DNA of 64,000 bases from Lachnospiraceae bacterium (GTDB lineage: Bacteria; Bacillota; Clostridia; Lachnospirales; Lachnospiraceae), in contig JAFSYI010000059.1 of NCBI GenBank assembly GCA_017450065.1, positions 62,001 through 126,000 of the forward strand. Direction: 5' to 3'. The translations under genes were made by a program, and so were the position numbers. Below the pieces are notes generated by a model that searched no databases, was not told the origin of the DNA, and was given only the letters and a program-made list of their open reading frames with translations. Of the stretch, positions 7,900 to 15,783 are shown piece by piece; the first letter of the stretch is position 1, and each line of letters opens with the position of its first letter.

Positions 7900-9555
7900 T
7901 CAGAATTCGCGGTTCATGAATTCATCAAGCGGAACCGGTTTGGAATAGTAGTATCCCTGAAGTGAGCTTACTCTGTATTGCCTGATGAAATCCTGCATGT
8001 CCTTCGTTTCAACACCTTCAACACATACATCCGCATTAAATGACGACGCAAGCTCCGAAACGCATTTCAGGGTGGCCTGATCGGCAGTGCTGGTCTCTAT
8101 GTTCATAACGAACCCACGGTCTATCTTTACCGTATCCACCTTCAGCTCCCGGAGTATCTCAAGTGTAGAATAACCTGTACCGAAGTCATCAAGTGCAATT
8201 TTGATTCCCATGCTCCTGAAGATAGTTATGATGTCATACAGTAGTTCTTTATTGACCAGACGGCACCTTTCGGTTATCTCAAGACAGAGATTATGAGCCG
8301 GCAGACCTGTCTCACTGAGCAGTGTAAGTACCTCTTCAACGAAGCCGGGACTCTTGAGCTGGGCGTAGGACAGATTGATATTTACGATTATATCCGGGTA
8401 TTTCTCCATAAGCTTGCACCCATCGGTCATGGCCTGCTTCAATATCCATTTACCGAGGATCGGAAATACGGCATCCTGTTCCAATACAGGTATGAACTGG
8501 ATGGGTGGAACCAATCCGTAGGTATCGTTCTTCCATCTGAGCAGAGCTTCAACGCCCCTTAATGTAAGCGAATCTGCATGCATGATGGGCTGATAGGTTA
8601 AGAAGAAGCCGCTGCAGCCATCGAGGACGCTGTTGCGGATCGCATCCAGCTTGTTGAGGGTTATCCTGTTGTTGTCATTGACGCCGTCAACGAAGGTTAC
8701 AAGATCACCCATGTGAAGATTCTTTGATTCATAGTAGGAATACCTTAAACAGGTATAAACTATCTTATCGGTTATATCGAAATTATCTACCAGCATGTCG
8801 CCGGCATTTATTGTAATTGCGACCTTTCTTTCGTCAACGAAGAATGAACTCCTGACGTAGTCATGTATCTCCTGATAAATATCCTTAACTTCATCGAGCG
8901 TAAGGGTATGCGTTATAACGGAGAATTTCGTTCCGTCCAGTCTGTAAACAGCACCGGCATTGGCAAATCTCTGTGAGAGAAGTCTGGCAAATGACTGGAG
9001 TATCCTGTTTCCGAAAGAATAGCCGTGCAGATCGTTGTAATTTGCGAAATTGCTGATTCCTATCTCTAATATTATACCTACATCCTTCTTCTGAAACATC
9101 GTCTTGAGGTCTTCGAAGAATCCGTAGAGACTCCTTAAGCCTGTGATCGGGTCTATATAGCTGGTCATACCATGATTCTTTATTGAACCGCCAAAGTAGA
9201 GGGGTTTACCATCCTCACCCATCATTACGACTCCGCGGCAGGTACATACAACATAGCTTCCATCTACAGCCCTTGCTCTGTATTGCATGTCGTGTCCGCT
9301 GTCGGAATTCGTAAAAATCCTTTCTATACTTGCATGATAATCCGCCCTGTCATCGGGATGGATGTATTCCTCCCATATGCCGCCTGCATTCTCCATATAC
9401 TCGCCGGGAAGCCCAAAGAAATTCACGGCATTCTTAGACCACCGCGAATAATCATATTTCATGTTGCACAGGAACACATAAGCATCCTGTGCAACGGTAG
9501 AGAATGCTTCATATAACGAATCAAGGCGTCTTTTGCTTTCGCGGTCTATTTCCAT
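7900..9555 (-). CDS. PAS - degenerate GGDEF - EAL protein, predicted cyclic-di-GMP phosphodiesterase
   Basis: A 551-residue soluble protein. A PAS_3-like fold (about residues 25-130, with EEYIHPDDRADYHA) leads into a GGDEF domain whose signature reads RLDGTKF, so no cyclase activity is expected. The EAL domain (about 300-545) looks complete: EALLRW, NINLSYAQL, LEITE, DDFGTGYS, KIDRGF, EGVET and the QGYYYSKP end. It should therefore hydrolyse cyclic-di-GMP, with the GGDEF part as a possible GTP-sensing regulator. GGGAG lies shortly before the ATG. It converges on the HD-GYP gene, and its upstream region abuts the tRNA operon terminator on the same strand. Confidence 0.92.
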   Translation of the reverse strand: MEIDRESKRRLDSLYEAFSTVAQDAYVFLCNMKYDYSRWSKNAVNFFGLPGEYMENAGGIWEEYIHPDDRADYHASIERIFTNSDSGHDMQYRARAVDGSYVVCTCRGVVMMGEDGKPLYFGGSIKNHGMTSYIDPITGLRSLYGFFEDLKTMFQKKDVGIILEIGISNFANYNDLHGYSFGNRILQSFARLLSQRFANAGAVYRLDGTKFSVITHTLTLDEVKDIYQEIHDYVRSSFFVDERKVAITINAGDMLVDNFDITDKIVYTCLRYSYYESKNLHMGDLVTFVDGVNDNNRITLNKLDAIRNSVLDGCSGFFLTYQPIMHADSLTLRGVEALLRWKNDTYGLVPPIQFIPVLEQDAVFPILGKWILKQAMTDGCKLMEKYPDIIVNINLSYAQLKSPGFVEEVLTLLSETGLPAHNLCLEITERCRLVNKELLYDIITIFRSMGIKIALDDFGTGYSTLEILRELKVDTVKIDRGFVMNIETSTADQATLKCVSELASSFNADVCVEGVETKDMQDFIRQYRVSSLQGYYYSKPVPLDEFMNREF

Positions 9556-9612
9556 AGTATTTCTCCCACGATTTATTATAGGAATATACTATGATTATAC
9601 TATATAAAGAAA

Positions 9613-9651
9613 ATTAAAAAAAGCCCTGAAAAATAATATAAATCAGAGCTT
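9613..9651 (-). terminator. Intrinsic terminator of the tRNA operon
   Basis: On the minus strand AGCTCTGA pairs with TCAGGGCT and is followed by a run of seven T. It lies just past the 3' end of tRNA-Lys. Confidence 0.8.
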
Positions 9652-9655
9652 TCCG

Positions 9656-9728
9656 TGAGACATGGGGGATTCGAACCCCCGACAACCTGATTAAAAGTCA
9701 GGTGCTCTACCTACTGAGCTAATGTCCC
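9656..9728 (-). tRNA. tRNA-Lys (TTT)
   Basis: A full cloverleaf is readable on the minus strand: acceptor GGGACAT/ATGTCTC, D-arm with AGCTCAGTAGGTAGAGC, anticodon loop CTTTTAA (anticodon TTT) and T-arm GGTTCGAATCC. It is the last gene of the four-tRNA operon. CCA is not encoded. Confidence 0.95.
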
Positions 9729-9816
9729 TTGTTTTTCATTTGCTATAAAGGTAAAAATCCTGTCGGATTTTTTGATGCCTCAAAGCCGGCGGGTTTTCAT
9801 ACCCTTCGGACAGCAG

Positions 9817-9857
9817 GTCATAAGGAATCCACCACTTCGTGGTCCGCCCTTATGACG
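9817..9857. repeat. TCATAAGG-ended palindromic dispersed repeat, copy A
   Basis: TCATAAGG and CCTTATGA bound a 38-base element; inside, CCACC-ACTTCGTGGT forms an inner hairpin. On the minus strand it matches copies at 28090-28126 and 61093-61151. It sits between tRNA-Lys and tRNA-Gln, inside the tRNA transcript. Confidence 0.8.
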
Positions 9858-9861
9858 AGTA

Positions 9862-9933
9862 CAGGGCTAGCTGGATTCGAACCAGCGAATGCAGGGATCA
9901 AAACCCTGTGCCTTACCGCTTGGCGATAGCCCT
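9862..9933 (-). tRNA. tRNA-Gln (TTG)
   Basis: The minus strand gives acceptor AGGGCTA/TAGCCCT, D-arm GCCAAGCGGTAAGGC, anticodon stem-loop CAGGG-TTTTGAT-CCCTG (anticodon TTG) and a normal T-arm. It is separated from tRNA-Lys by about 130 bases that include the palindromic repeat. Confidence 0.95.
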
Positions 9934-9966
9934 ATAAAATCCCCCCGATGTTATACCGGGGGGAGA

Positions 9967-10041
9967 GGTGGGTAGAGGGACTCGAACCCTCGGCCTCCAG
10001 AGCCACAATCTGGCGCGCTAACCAACTGCGCCATACCCACC
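9967..10041 (-). tRNA. tRNA-His (GTG)
   Basis: The anticodon loop TTGTGGC lies in a CCAGA/TCTGG stem. The acceptor is GTGGGTA/TACCCAC with the extra 5' G (base 10041) opposite C73, which is the histidine identity feature. A C-run/G-run inverted repeat lies between this gene and tRNA-Gln and could be a processing structure. Confidence 0.95.
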
Positions 10042-10154
10042 ATAGTGATACACCTATATCAGGGTAATCCTTAAGGATCTTCTGATGTCTTAAGGCTATC
10101 GTTATTTGGCAGATGTTTCATCTGACCGTTCAGGACTGCTTTGAAACACTGCAG

Positions 10155-10228
<74 letters not shown>

Positions 10229-10259
10229 ACAGCTGACTTGGATTTCGTCAGCGCATTTC

Positions 10260-10288
10260 ATTATAAAGCATTTGTAATGATAATTCAA
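10260..10288 (-). promoter_or_regulatory. Promoter of the Arg-His-Gln-Lys tRNA operon
   Basis: On the minus strand TTGAAT and a perfect TATAAT are separated by 17 bases, about 30 bases before the tRNA-Arg 5' end. This fits a strong sigma-A stable-RNA promoter. Confidence 0.8.
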
Positions 10289-10402
10289 GTATAAATTTTG
10301 CAAGTGTTCAGAACAGCGCATATTTTATAAGGAGCATTTACTTTTTCCATTGATGGCTGTAGTATTTATTTATAGTGAACAGAGTATCAGAGAGAGAAGA
10401 TC

Positions 10403-10933
10403 ATGAAGAAGTTATTTTCTGAAATACCTTATATTAAGGGTGACGGAGTAGTACTGAGACAGCTGACAAGGGATGATGCAGAGGGACTTGGCAGACTGGT
10501 TTCATCGGAAAAGGTGTACAGATATGAGCCGACGTTTCTTTTTGAAAGGAAATATCCGGATGTAAACATGGTGATCGACAGGCTGTATGATGAGTGCCTT
10601 GAAGAGTCGATCATCCTGGGTGTGTTTGAGGGAGACGCCTTCTGTGGACTCGCGGAATTCTACGGCTACAGTGATTCGATACACAAGGTGAGTGTCGGAC
10701 TGCGTTTTCTGGAAGAGTGCTGGGGGAGGGGGCTGGCAACGAGGACACTTAAGCTGATGGTTGATTATCTGTATGGTGAGACAGATGTTGAAATAATAGC
10801 GGCAAGTTCCCTGCCTGCCAATATCGGATCTGCAGCCATACTCAGAAAAAACGGATTTGAGCTGGTTGTCCATAACTCGGATGAGGACTGGGGTTATGAA
10901 CAACCGCTTTCCACGGATAAGTGGATCAAATGA
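10403..10933 (+). CDS. GNAT-family N-acetyltransferase (RimJ/RimL-like)
   Basis: A 176-residue GNAT protein. After an N-terminal beta-strand (VVLRQLTRDDAEGL) come the acetyl-CoA loop (ECWGRGLATRTLKLMVDYL; the Q/RxxGxG/A core is WGRGLA) and ASSLPANIGSAAILRKNGFE, the typical terminal helix and strand. It should transfer an acetyl group to an amine on a protein, peptide or small molecule; the target is unknown. The ATG is preceded by AGAGAGAAG. It stands alone between the tRNA operon and the G-rich repeat. Confidence 0.85.
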   Translation: MKKLFSEIPYIKGDGVVLRQLTRDDAEGLGRLVSSEKVYRYEPTFLFERKYPDVNMVIDRLYDECLEESIILGVFEGDAFCGLAEFYGYSDSIHKVSVGLRFLEECWGRGLATRTLKLMVDYLYGETDVEIIAASSLPANIGSAAILRKNGFELVVHNSDEDWGYEQPLSTDKWIK

Positions 10934-10945
10934 TAAGGTAGTCAA

Positions 10946-10989
10946 TGGGGGACCGGGGGACGGTTCTCGGGGACCGGGGACGGTTCTCT
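10946..10989. repeat. G-rich GGACCGGGG dispersed repeat, tandem pair
   Basis: Two copies of about 21 bases, each with GGGGACCGGGG(G)ACGGTTCT, lie head to tail right after the acetyltransferase stop. A diverged single copy occurs at 315-346. G-runs make it quadruplex-prone on the plus strand, but no function is shown. Confidence 0.75.
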
Positions 10990-11020
10990 GTTTGATTTGT
11001 AAGCTATATTCAAAGAACAT

Positions 11021-11035
11021 CAGATTTGGTATAAT
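11021..11035 (+). promoter_or_regulatory. Possible extended -10 promoter
   Basis: TGGTATAAT gives a TGn-extended perfect -10 with only a weak -35 (ATTCAA, 16 bases up). It lies about 115 bases before the small hypothetical gene that follows. Confidence 0.45.
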
Positions 11036-11150
11036 ACAGTACAGTAATCATTCGTTTCAGATATTGAAAATGATTTTTTACAGATTGCAGAATCAGATGA
11101 GTAAGATAATTGTATAAAAAATATATAATATACAGGAAGGAAGAAGCAAG

Positions 11151-11522
11151 ATGGACTTTGATAAGAGAGATCAGATCATATTTGATTCACCTTATCTTGA
11201 AGGTGAATATAACGGAGGAGTCAGATATTTCAAGAATCTAAGGAGCGATAAATTCAGGGAATTGATGAGATCGGGAATGTTTAACCCGTATCTTCAGATC
11301 AAGTATTGCGAATACTGGTGGTTTATGGAGAAATTCGACGATGATGATAAGCTGTATCTTCAAGGCTTTGTATATGCAAAGGATCGCGGAGGGGAGATCG
11401 TTATCCAGGGTATAGGGAGAGATGAGGAGTTCGAATATGAGGAACCCGAAAAGATATTCAGATATCTCTTTGAGGATGCCGATCAGTTCGAACTGGATCC
11501 GCCGATGGCCTGGTATGACTGA
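11151..11522 (+). CDS. Small acidic hypothetical protein
   Basis: A 123-residue protein that I do not recognise. It is acidic and aromatic-rich (ILQIKYCEYWWFMEKFD-like core, then EDADQFELDPPMAWYD at the end), with no signal peptide or membrane segment. GGAAGGAAG precedes the ATG, so translation is likely. The gap to trpB is 52 bases and both genes run the same way, so a shared transcript is possible. Nothing links it to tryptophan metabolism beyond position. Confidence 0.6.
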   Translation: MDFDKRDQIIFDSPYLEGEYNGGVRYFKNLRSDKFRELMRSGMFNPYLQIKYCEYWWFMEKFDDDDKLYLQGFVYAKDRGGEIVIQGIGRDEEFEYEEPEKIFRYLFEDADQFELDPPMAWYD

Positions 11523-11574
11523 AATTAAACACTATTACGGTGATCATACGAAATTTAATTAGGAGGAGAAATGT

Positions 11575-12936
11575 ATGTCAAAGGAAATACCTTACAAAAT
11601 CTATCTTGATGAGAAGGATATCCCTTCATCCTGGTACAATATGAGGGCGGATATGAAGAATAAGCCCGCACCTTTGCTTAATCCGGGAACCCGTCAGCCT
11701 ATGACTGCACAGGAGCTTTCAGGAGTATTCTGTGAAGAGCTGGTAAAGCAGGAGCTGGATGAAACAACGCCGTATATTGAAATACCTCAGGAAATACGTG
11801 ATTTCTATAAAATGTACAGGCCGGCACCGCTTGTAAGGGCTTACTGCCTTGAGAAGAAGCTTGGGACACCGGCTAAGATATATTACAAGTTCGAGGGTAA
11901 CAATACCTCGGGAAGCCACAAGCTTAACTCTGCCATAGCACAGGCTTATTACGCTAAGAAGCAGGGTCTTAAGGGTGTGACTACGGAGACAGGCGCAGGA
12001 CAGTGGGGAACGGCATTGTCCATGGCATGTGCCTATTTTGAGCTTGACTGCAAGGTATTTATGGTTAAGGTATCCTATGAGCAGAAGCCCTTCAGACGTG
12101 AAGTCATGAGAACATATGGTGCTTCGGTAACACCTTCTCCGTCAGAAATGACCGAGGTGGGACGTAAGATACTTGCAGAGCATCCCGGTACAACGGGAAG
12201 CCTTGGCTGCGCGATTTCAGAGGCAGTGGAAGTGGCTACACATAATGAGGGATACAGATATGTGCTTGGAAGCGTGCTTAATCAGGTACTGCTTCATCAG
12301 TCAGTCATAGGTCTTGAGGCCAAGGCGGCGTTCGATAAATATGGTATTAAGCCTGATATGATAATCGGATGCGCAGGCGGCGGTTCGAACCTTGGCGGGC
12401 TTATTGCTCCGTTTATGGGTGAGAAATTAAGAGGCGAGGCTGACTACAGGATAATAGCAGTCGAGCCCGCATCATGTCCGAGCTTTACAAGAGGAAAATA
12501 TGCATACGACTTCTGCGATACGGGTATGATCTGCCCGCTGGCCAGGATGTATACACTGGGAAGCGGCTTTATTCCGGCTCCCAACCACGCAGGCGGTCTT
12601 CGTTTCCATGGCATGAGTACCACACTTTCACAGCTTTACCATGACGGATATATGGAGGCTGTAACTGCCAAACAGACAGAAGTATTTGAGGCTGCCGAGT
12701 ATTTTGCAAGGGTTGAGGGTATCCTCCCGGCACCCGAAAGCTCACACGCTATTAAGGTTGCCATAGATGAAGCAAAGAAGTGTAAAGAGACAGGTGAGGA
12801 GAAGACAATCCTCTTCGGTCTCACCGGAACCGGTTATTTCGACCTTGTGGCATATGAGAAGTTCAATAACGGTGAGATGGATGATTATATTCCTACAGAT
12901 GCCGAGCTCGAGGAAGCACTAAGCAGGCTCCCTTAA
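11575..12936 (+). CDS. trpB: Tryptophan synthase beta chain, TrpB2 type
   Basis: The 453-residue product is about 50 residues longer than the TrpB1 partner of TrpA and has the TrpB2 N-terminal extension (YNMRADMKNKPAPLLNPGTRQ). The PLP lysine is K116 in TSGSHKLNSA. The TETGAGQWG active-site loop and the GCAGGGSN phosphate-binding motif are intact. The enzyme condenses indole with serine to tryptophan. No trpA or other trp gene is nearby, so it may act as a stand-alone indole-salvage enzyme, as proposed for TrpB2 proteins. AGGAGGAGAAATGT precedes the chosen ATG. No T-box or tryptophan leader fits in the short upstream gap. Confidence 0.93.
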   Translation: MSKEIPYKIYLDEKDIPSSWYNMRADMKNKPAPLLNPGTRQPMTAQELSGVFCEELVKQELDETTPYIEIPQEIRDFYKMYRPAPLVRAYCLEKKLGTPAKIYYKFEGNNTSGSHKLNSAIAQAYYAKKQGLKGVTTETGAGQWGTALSMACAYFELDCKVFMVKVSYEQKPFRREVMRTYGASVTPSPSEMTEVGRKILAEHPGTTGSLGCAISEAVEVATHNEGYRYVLGSVLNQVLLHQSVIGLEAKAAFDKYGIKPDMIIGCAGGGSNLGGLIAPFMGEKLRGEADYRIIAVEPASCPSFTRGKYAYDFCDTGMICPLARMYTLGSGFIPAPNHAGGLRFHGMSTTLSQLYHDGYMEAVTAKQTEVFEAAEYFARVEGILPAPESSHAIKVAIDEAKKCKETGEEKTILFGLTGTGYFDLVAYEKFNNGEMDDYIPTDAELEEALSRLP

Positions 12937-13017
12937 TTTCCCCGGCAGCTTAAGACGAAAGAACCGACCGGTGCCTTTGAGCGGTATAGTCAATAAATAT
13001 GAGATTAACAGACTGTT

Positions 13018-13191
13018 ATGCTGAAACGAAATGAAAAACTGATAAGAACGAAACTCCTGCAGTACCTGGTCCCTGCGATCGTTACGATCTGCAAAACGAT
13101 GAAGGACAGGTTCGTAGTAAAGAATGCTTCGGTTGAACTTATGGATATTTTTCATGTTACGGGAATAGACAGGATCATCAGATTTGAATAA
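13018..13191 (+). pseudogene. Truncated STAS-domain (anti-sigma factor antagonist) remnant
   Basis: The 57-codon frame ends in FVVKNASVELMDIFHVTG followed by IDRIIRFE, which resembles the C-terminal half of anti-anti-sigma STAS domains. Just before it, the alternative frame reads SLRSLRSAKR, resembling the SAGLRxLxxAxK helix, so a frameshift is likely near 13060-13080. The N-terminal beta-strands and the phosphorylatable serine region are missing. It lies directly before a PP2C phosphatase gene, the natural partner in a partner-switching system. That gene is also interrupted. Confidence 0.65.
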
Positions 13192-13226
13192 ACATCCTTC
13201 AAACGGGAGAGGGGGGAAAGAGGGCT

Positions 13227-14921
13227 ATGGGTCATCGCCGCATATCTCTTCGTACCAGGCTTAACATAATGATCGTTGCCGTTATACTGGCGGTATCCGC
13301 AGGGCTGGTGATAACAGGCTACAGAGCACATTGCAATAAGGTGGATGAATTCTATTTTGAAAGATGTGAAGAGGCTGCCGTTACGGCATCAAAAAACGGC
13401 GGGTATATGATAGCGGATATTTGGGATGCGGTGAGTACGGATGGATTCAGACAGGTAAGAGAGCGCGCGGTCGCCCAAAATGATGAGGAGATCATACGGG
13501 AATGGATGAGATCACGTCCGTAGTCGCACAGATCGACTGCCAGTCTTTACGATGAATATGAAGCTTTGGTAAAGAAATATGATGAAACACGGAGGCTGTT
13601 TGAAGAAGCCGATATTTATATCCAGTATATGCAGAATGGTGACACATATACGATCGTAGATCCGCAGGGAAGTCTGTTCGGTATCGGATCAAAGGAGGCA
13701 AGGCTTCCGGAATTTTCAGGCTATGCGGATAATGCGAGAATACCGCCCACAGTTTCCCGCTCACGTTACGGCTGGCTCTGTACGGCCTGTGAGCCGGTAA
13801 CGAGCCGGACGAAAGGCAGGGTGGTAGGCATGGCATGTGCCGACCTTGATATGAGTGATGTGATGAGAGAGCGGCACCGTTATCTGATGAACTGTGCCAT
13901 CTTCGTCCTGCTGGAGATGGCGGCCGCAATTCTGATCGATATGCTTTTGACAGGACATTTTGTGATACGCCCTGTCAAACTGCTTGCCCGGGCAGCAAGG
14001 GAATTTGGAAATATCCGTGAGTTATATACGAAAGACAATGTAATGAGGCTTCCGATAAATTCCAATGATGAGATCGGTGATCTGTACCGTGAGTTTTTGT
14101 CCATGCAGAACCATATCGTGGAAAATACGGAAAGGCTTACAGCGATCACGGCGCAGAAGGAACGCATAGACACGGAGCTTCAGATGGCGGCCAGGCTACA
14201 GGCGTCGATGGTGCCTTCCGATTTCCCGGTGTTTCCGGATCGAAATGAGTTTGGTCTGTTTGCCCTAATGAATCCCGCAAGGGAAACCGGCGGGGATTTT
14301 TATGATTTCTTTCTTGCAGACGACGATCATCTGGTCCTCACGATGGCCGACGTATCCGGAAAAGGGATGCCGGCCGCTCTGTTTATGATCCTGTGCAAGA
14401 TAATTCTTGCGGAACATGCAAAGCTGGGTAAGCCCCCCGGACAGATCCTGAAAGACGCCAATACCGATATCTGTTCCAATAACAGGGAGCAGATGTTTGT
14501 AACGGTATGGCTGGGAATCCTGGAGATATCTACCGGGATACTGCGCTTTGCGGACGCCGGGCATGAAAAGCCGCTGCTTAGAAGGAACGGGAAATGGGAC
14601 TTCCTTTCAAAAGAACAGAGCGGGATCCCGATAGGACTCCTGTCTGAGTCTCCGGACGGTTCAGAGCTTTTTCCCGAACAGTCAATTGTACTTCATTGCG
14701 GGGATGTACTGATTCAGTATACAGACGGAGTCACGGAAGCGGTACATGAAAAACAAAGATTCGGAGAAGAGGGACTGTTATCGGCAGTCACTGCGGCTCC
14801 ATCGGCAGAGCCCGATCAGCTTCTTCCCTATATCAGACAGCAGATCGACATCTTTGAGGGAAATGAGCCTCAGTTTGACGATATCACCATGATAGGAATA
14901 AAGTATAACGAAGGACAGTAA
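13227..14921 (+). pseudogene. HAMP - PP2C/SpoIIE phosphatase interrupted by an in-frame amber codon
   Basis: Two open segments (13227-13520 and 13524-14921) are in the same frame, split only by TAG at 13521-13523. Joined, they give about 564 residues: a membrane helix at 12-32, an extracytoplasmic sensor (to about 215), a second helix (MNCAIFVLLEMAAAILIDML), a HAMP segment (IRPVKLLARAAREF), a coiled linker and a SpoIIE/RsbU-type PP2C domain with GDFYDF, ADVSGKGMPAALFM and PQFDDITMI. The phosphatase residues are preserved, so the stop may be recent. Alternatives are read-through or re-initiation at an internal start (for example the ATG at 13579), which would give a truncated sensor. Such enzymes dephosphorylate STAS proteins, and a broken STAS gene lies just upstream. 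Confidence 0.8.
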
Positions 14922-14927
14922 ATAATC

Positions 14928-15134
14928 ATGAATACATTATCTGATCATAAAGCAGAAAACCATATGATAAAAAAGGGATTTGTCAGCTTTATCGCCCCGC
15001 TGCTTAATATGCTGTGCGCAACGGAAAGAAACTACGGTTACGCCAAAGAATATCTTACGATACTTCTTATTGGGATGATCTTCTATGTCTTTAACAATTT
15101 TTTTTATTTTATACCCTTCATAGACGTAGGGTAA
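14928..15134 (+). CDS. Small membrane-associated hypothetical protein
   Basis: A 68-residue frame begins 6 bases after the phosphatase stop. The C-terminal half is hydrophobic (YLTILLIGMIFYVFNNFFYFIPF). I do not recognise it and the upstream ribosome site is poor. It may be a fragment of a lost membrane protein. The following 180 bases are AT-rich with no gene seen. Confidence 0.3.
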   Translation: MNTLSDHKAENHMIKKGFVSFIAPLLNMLCATERNYGYAKEYLTILLIGMIFYVFNNFFYFIPFIDVG

Positions 15135-15316
15135 AATAATCATAATGGTATTGCATTATTAAAATGATGCAAATAATTGACAGAACAAGATTTGTTCACA
15201 ATATTGGAGTTAATTGGTTAGAAGAAATGTAATCAGTAATGGTGCGCGGCACTGTTACGTGAAATGTGTTATTGATTGTAAATATATGGCGTAATATGTT
15301 TCTTGATAAACAAGAT

Positions 15317-15538
15317 TCATATAGACGGATATGGCTTCCTCATATTGGTTCTGTTCAATAGATAATCTGTACTGGTATTGTAATAATCGGCAAGCTTTGA
15401 GAGTACCTCTGTCGGTATTCCGCGCTCGCCGTTTTCGTATCTTGAATAGGCTCTTTGCGATATATTTAAGTAGTTTGCCAAAGTTGTTTGCTTTAAATCC
15501 ATATCTTCTCTAAGATTCCGTATTCTTTCGTATTTCAT
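15317..15538 (-). CDS. XRE-family transcriptional repressor
   Basis: A 73-residue protein made almost entirely of a Cro/C1-type helix-turn-helix: IRNLREDMDLKQTTLANYLNISQRAYSRYENG, with TTLANYLN and QRAYSRYE as helices 2 and 3. A short tail (STDYLLNRT) matches the usual end of this family. It is divergent from the large surface-protein gene. Two identical-core palindromes lie 50-90 bases upstream of its start, so autoregulation and control of the surface operon are likely. GAGGTGG precedes the ATG. Confidence 0.88.
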   Translation of the reverse strand: MKYERIRNLREDMDLKQTTLANYLNISQRAYSRYENGERGIPTEVLSKLADYYNTSTDYLLNRTNMRKPYPSI

Positions 15539-15587
15539 AGTATTTTCACCACCTCAACAATATAAATATTCATATTTAGGATAAGCA

Positions 15588-15631
15588 GACCAATTTGGTC
15601 TATTGAAATTTAGACCAAATTGGTCTAAAAT
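15588..15631. promoter_or_regulatory. Twin operator palindromes over divergent promoters
   Basis: GACCAATTTGGTC (15588-15600) and GACCAAATTGGTC (15613-15625) are perfect 13-base palindromes centred 25 bases apart. The right copy fills the spacer of a plus-strand promoter: TTGAAA at 15603-15608, 17 bases, TAAAAT at 15626-15631. The left copy lies where the opposing promoter of the XRE gene should be. This is the expected layout for a repressor that shuts both directions. Confidence 0.8.
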
Positions 15632-15783
15632 AATAAATAATGTCATTTCTGAAATGGATAAAACGTTAAGGTGACTTGAAGGTAGATTGGTTTATTGTGG
15701 GAGATGTACGGTCTATCTTATGCAATTGATGTAAAGGGATTGTTAATGGATCATTTTGGTAATTCGTACAAGGAGGTTGGGCA

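Noticed and set aside
11523..11574. T-box or tryptophan-responsive leader before trpB
   Set aside because: The gap is only about 50 bases and contains no terminator or T-box sequence.
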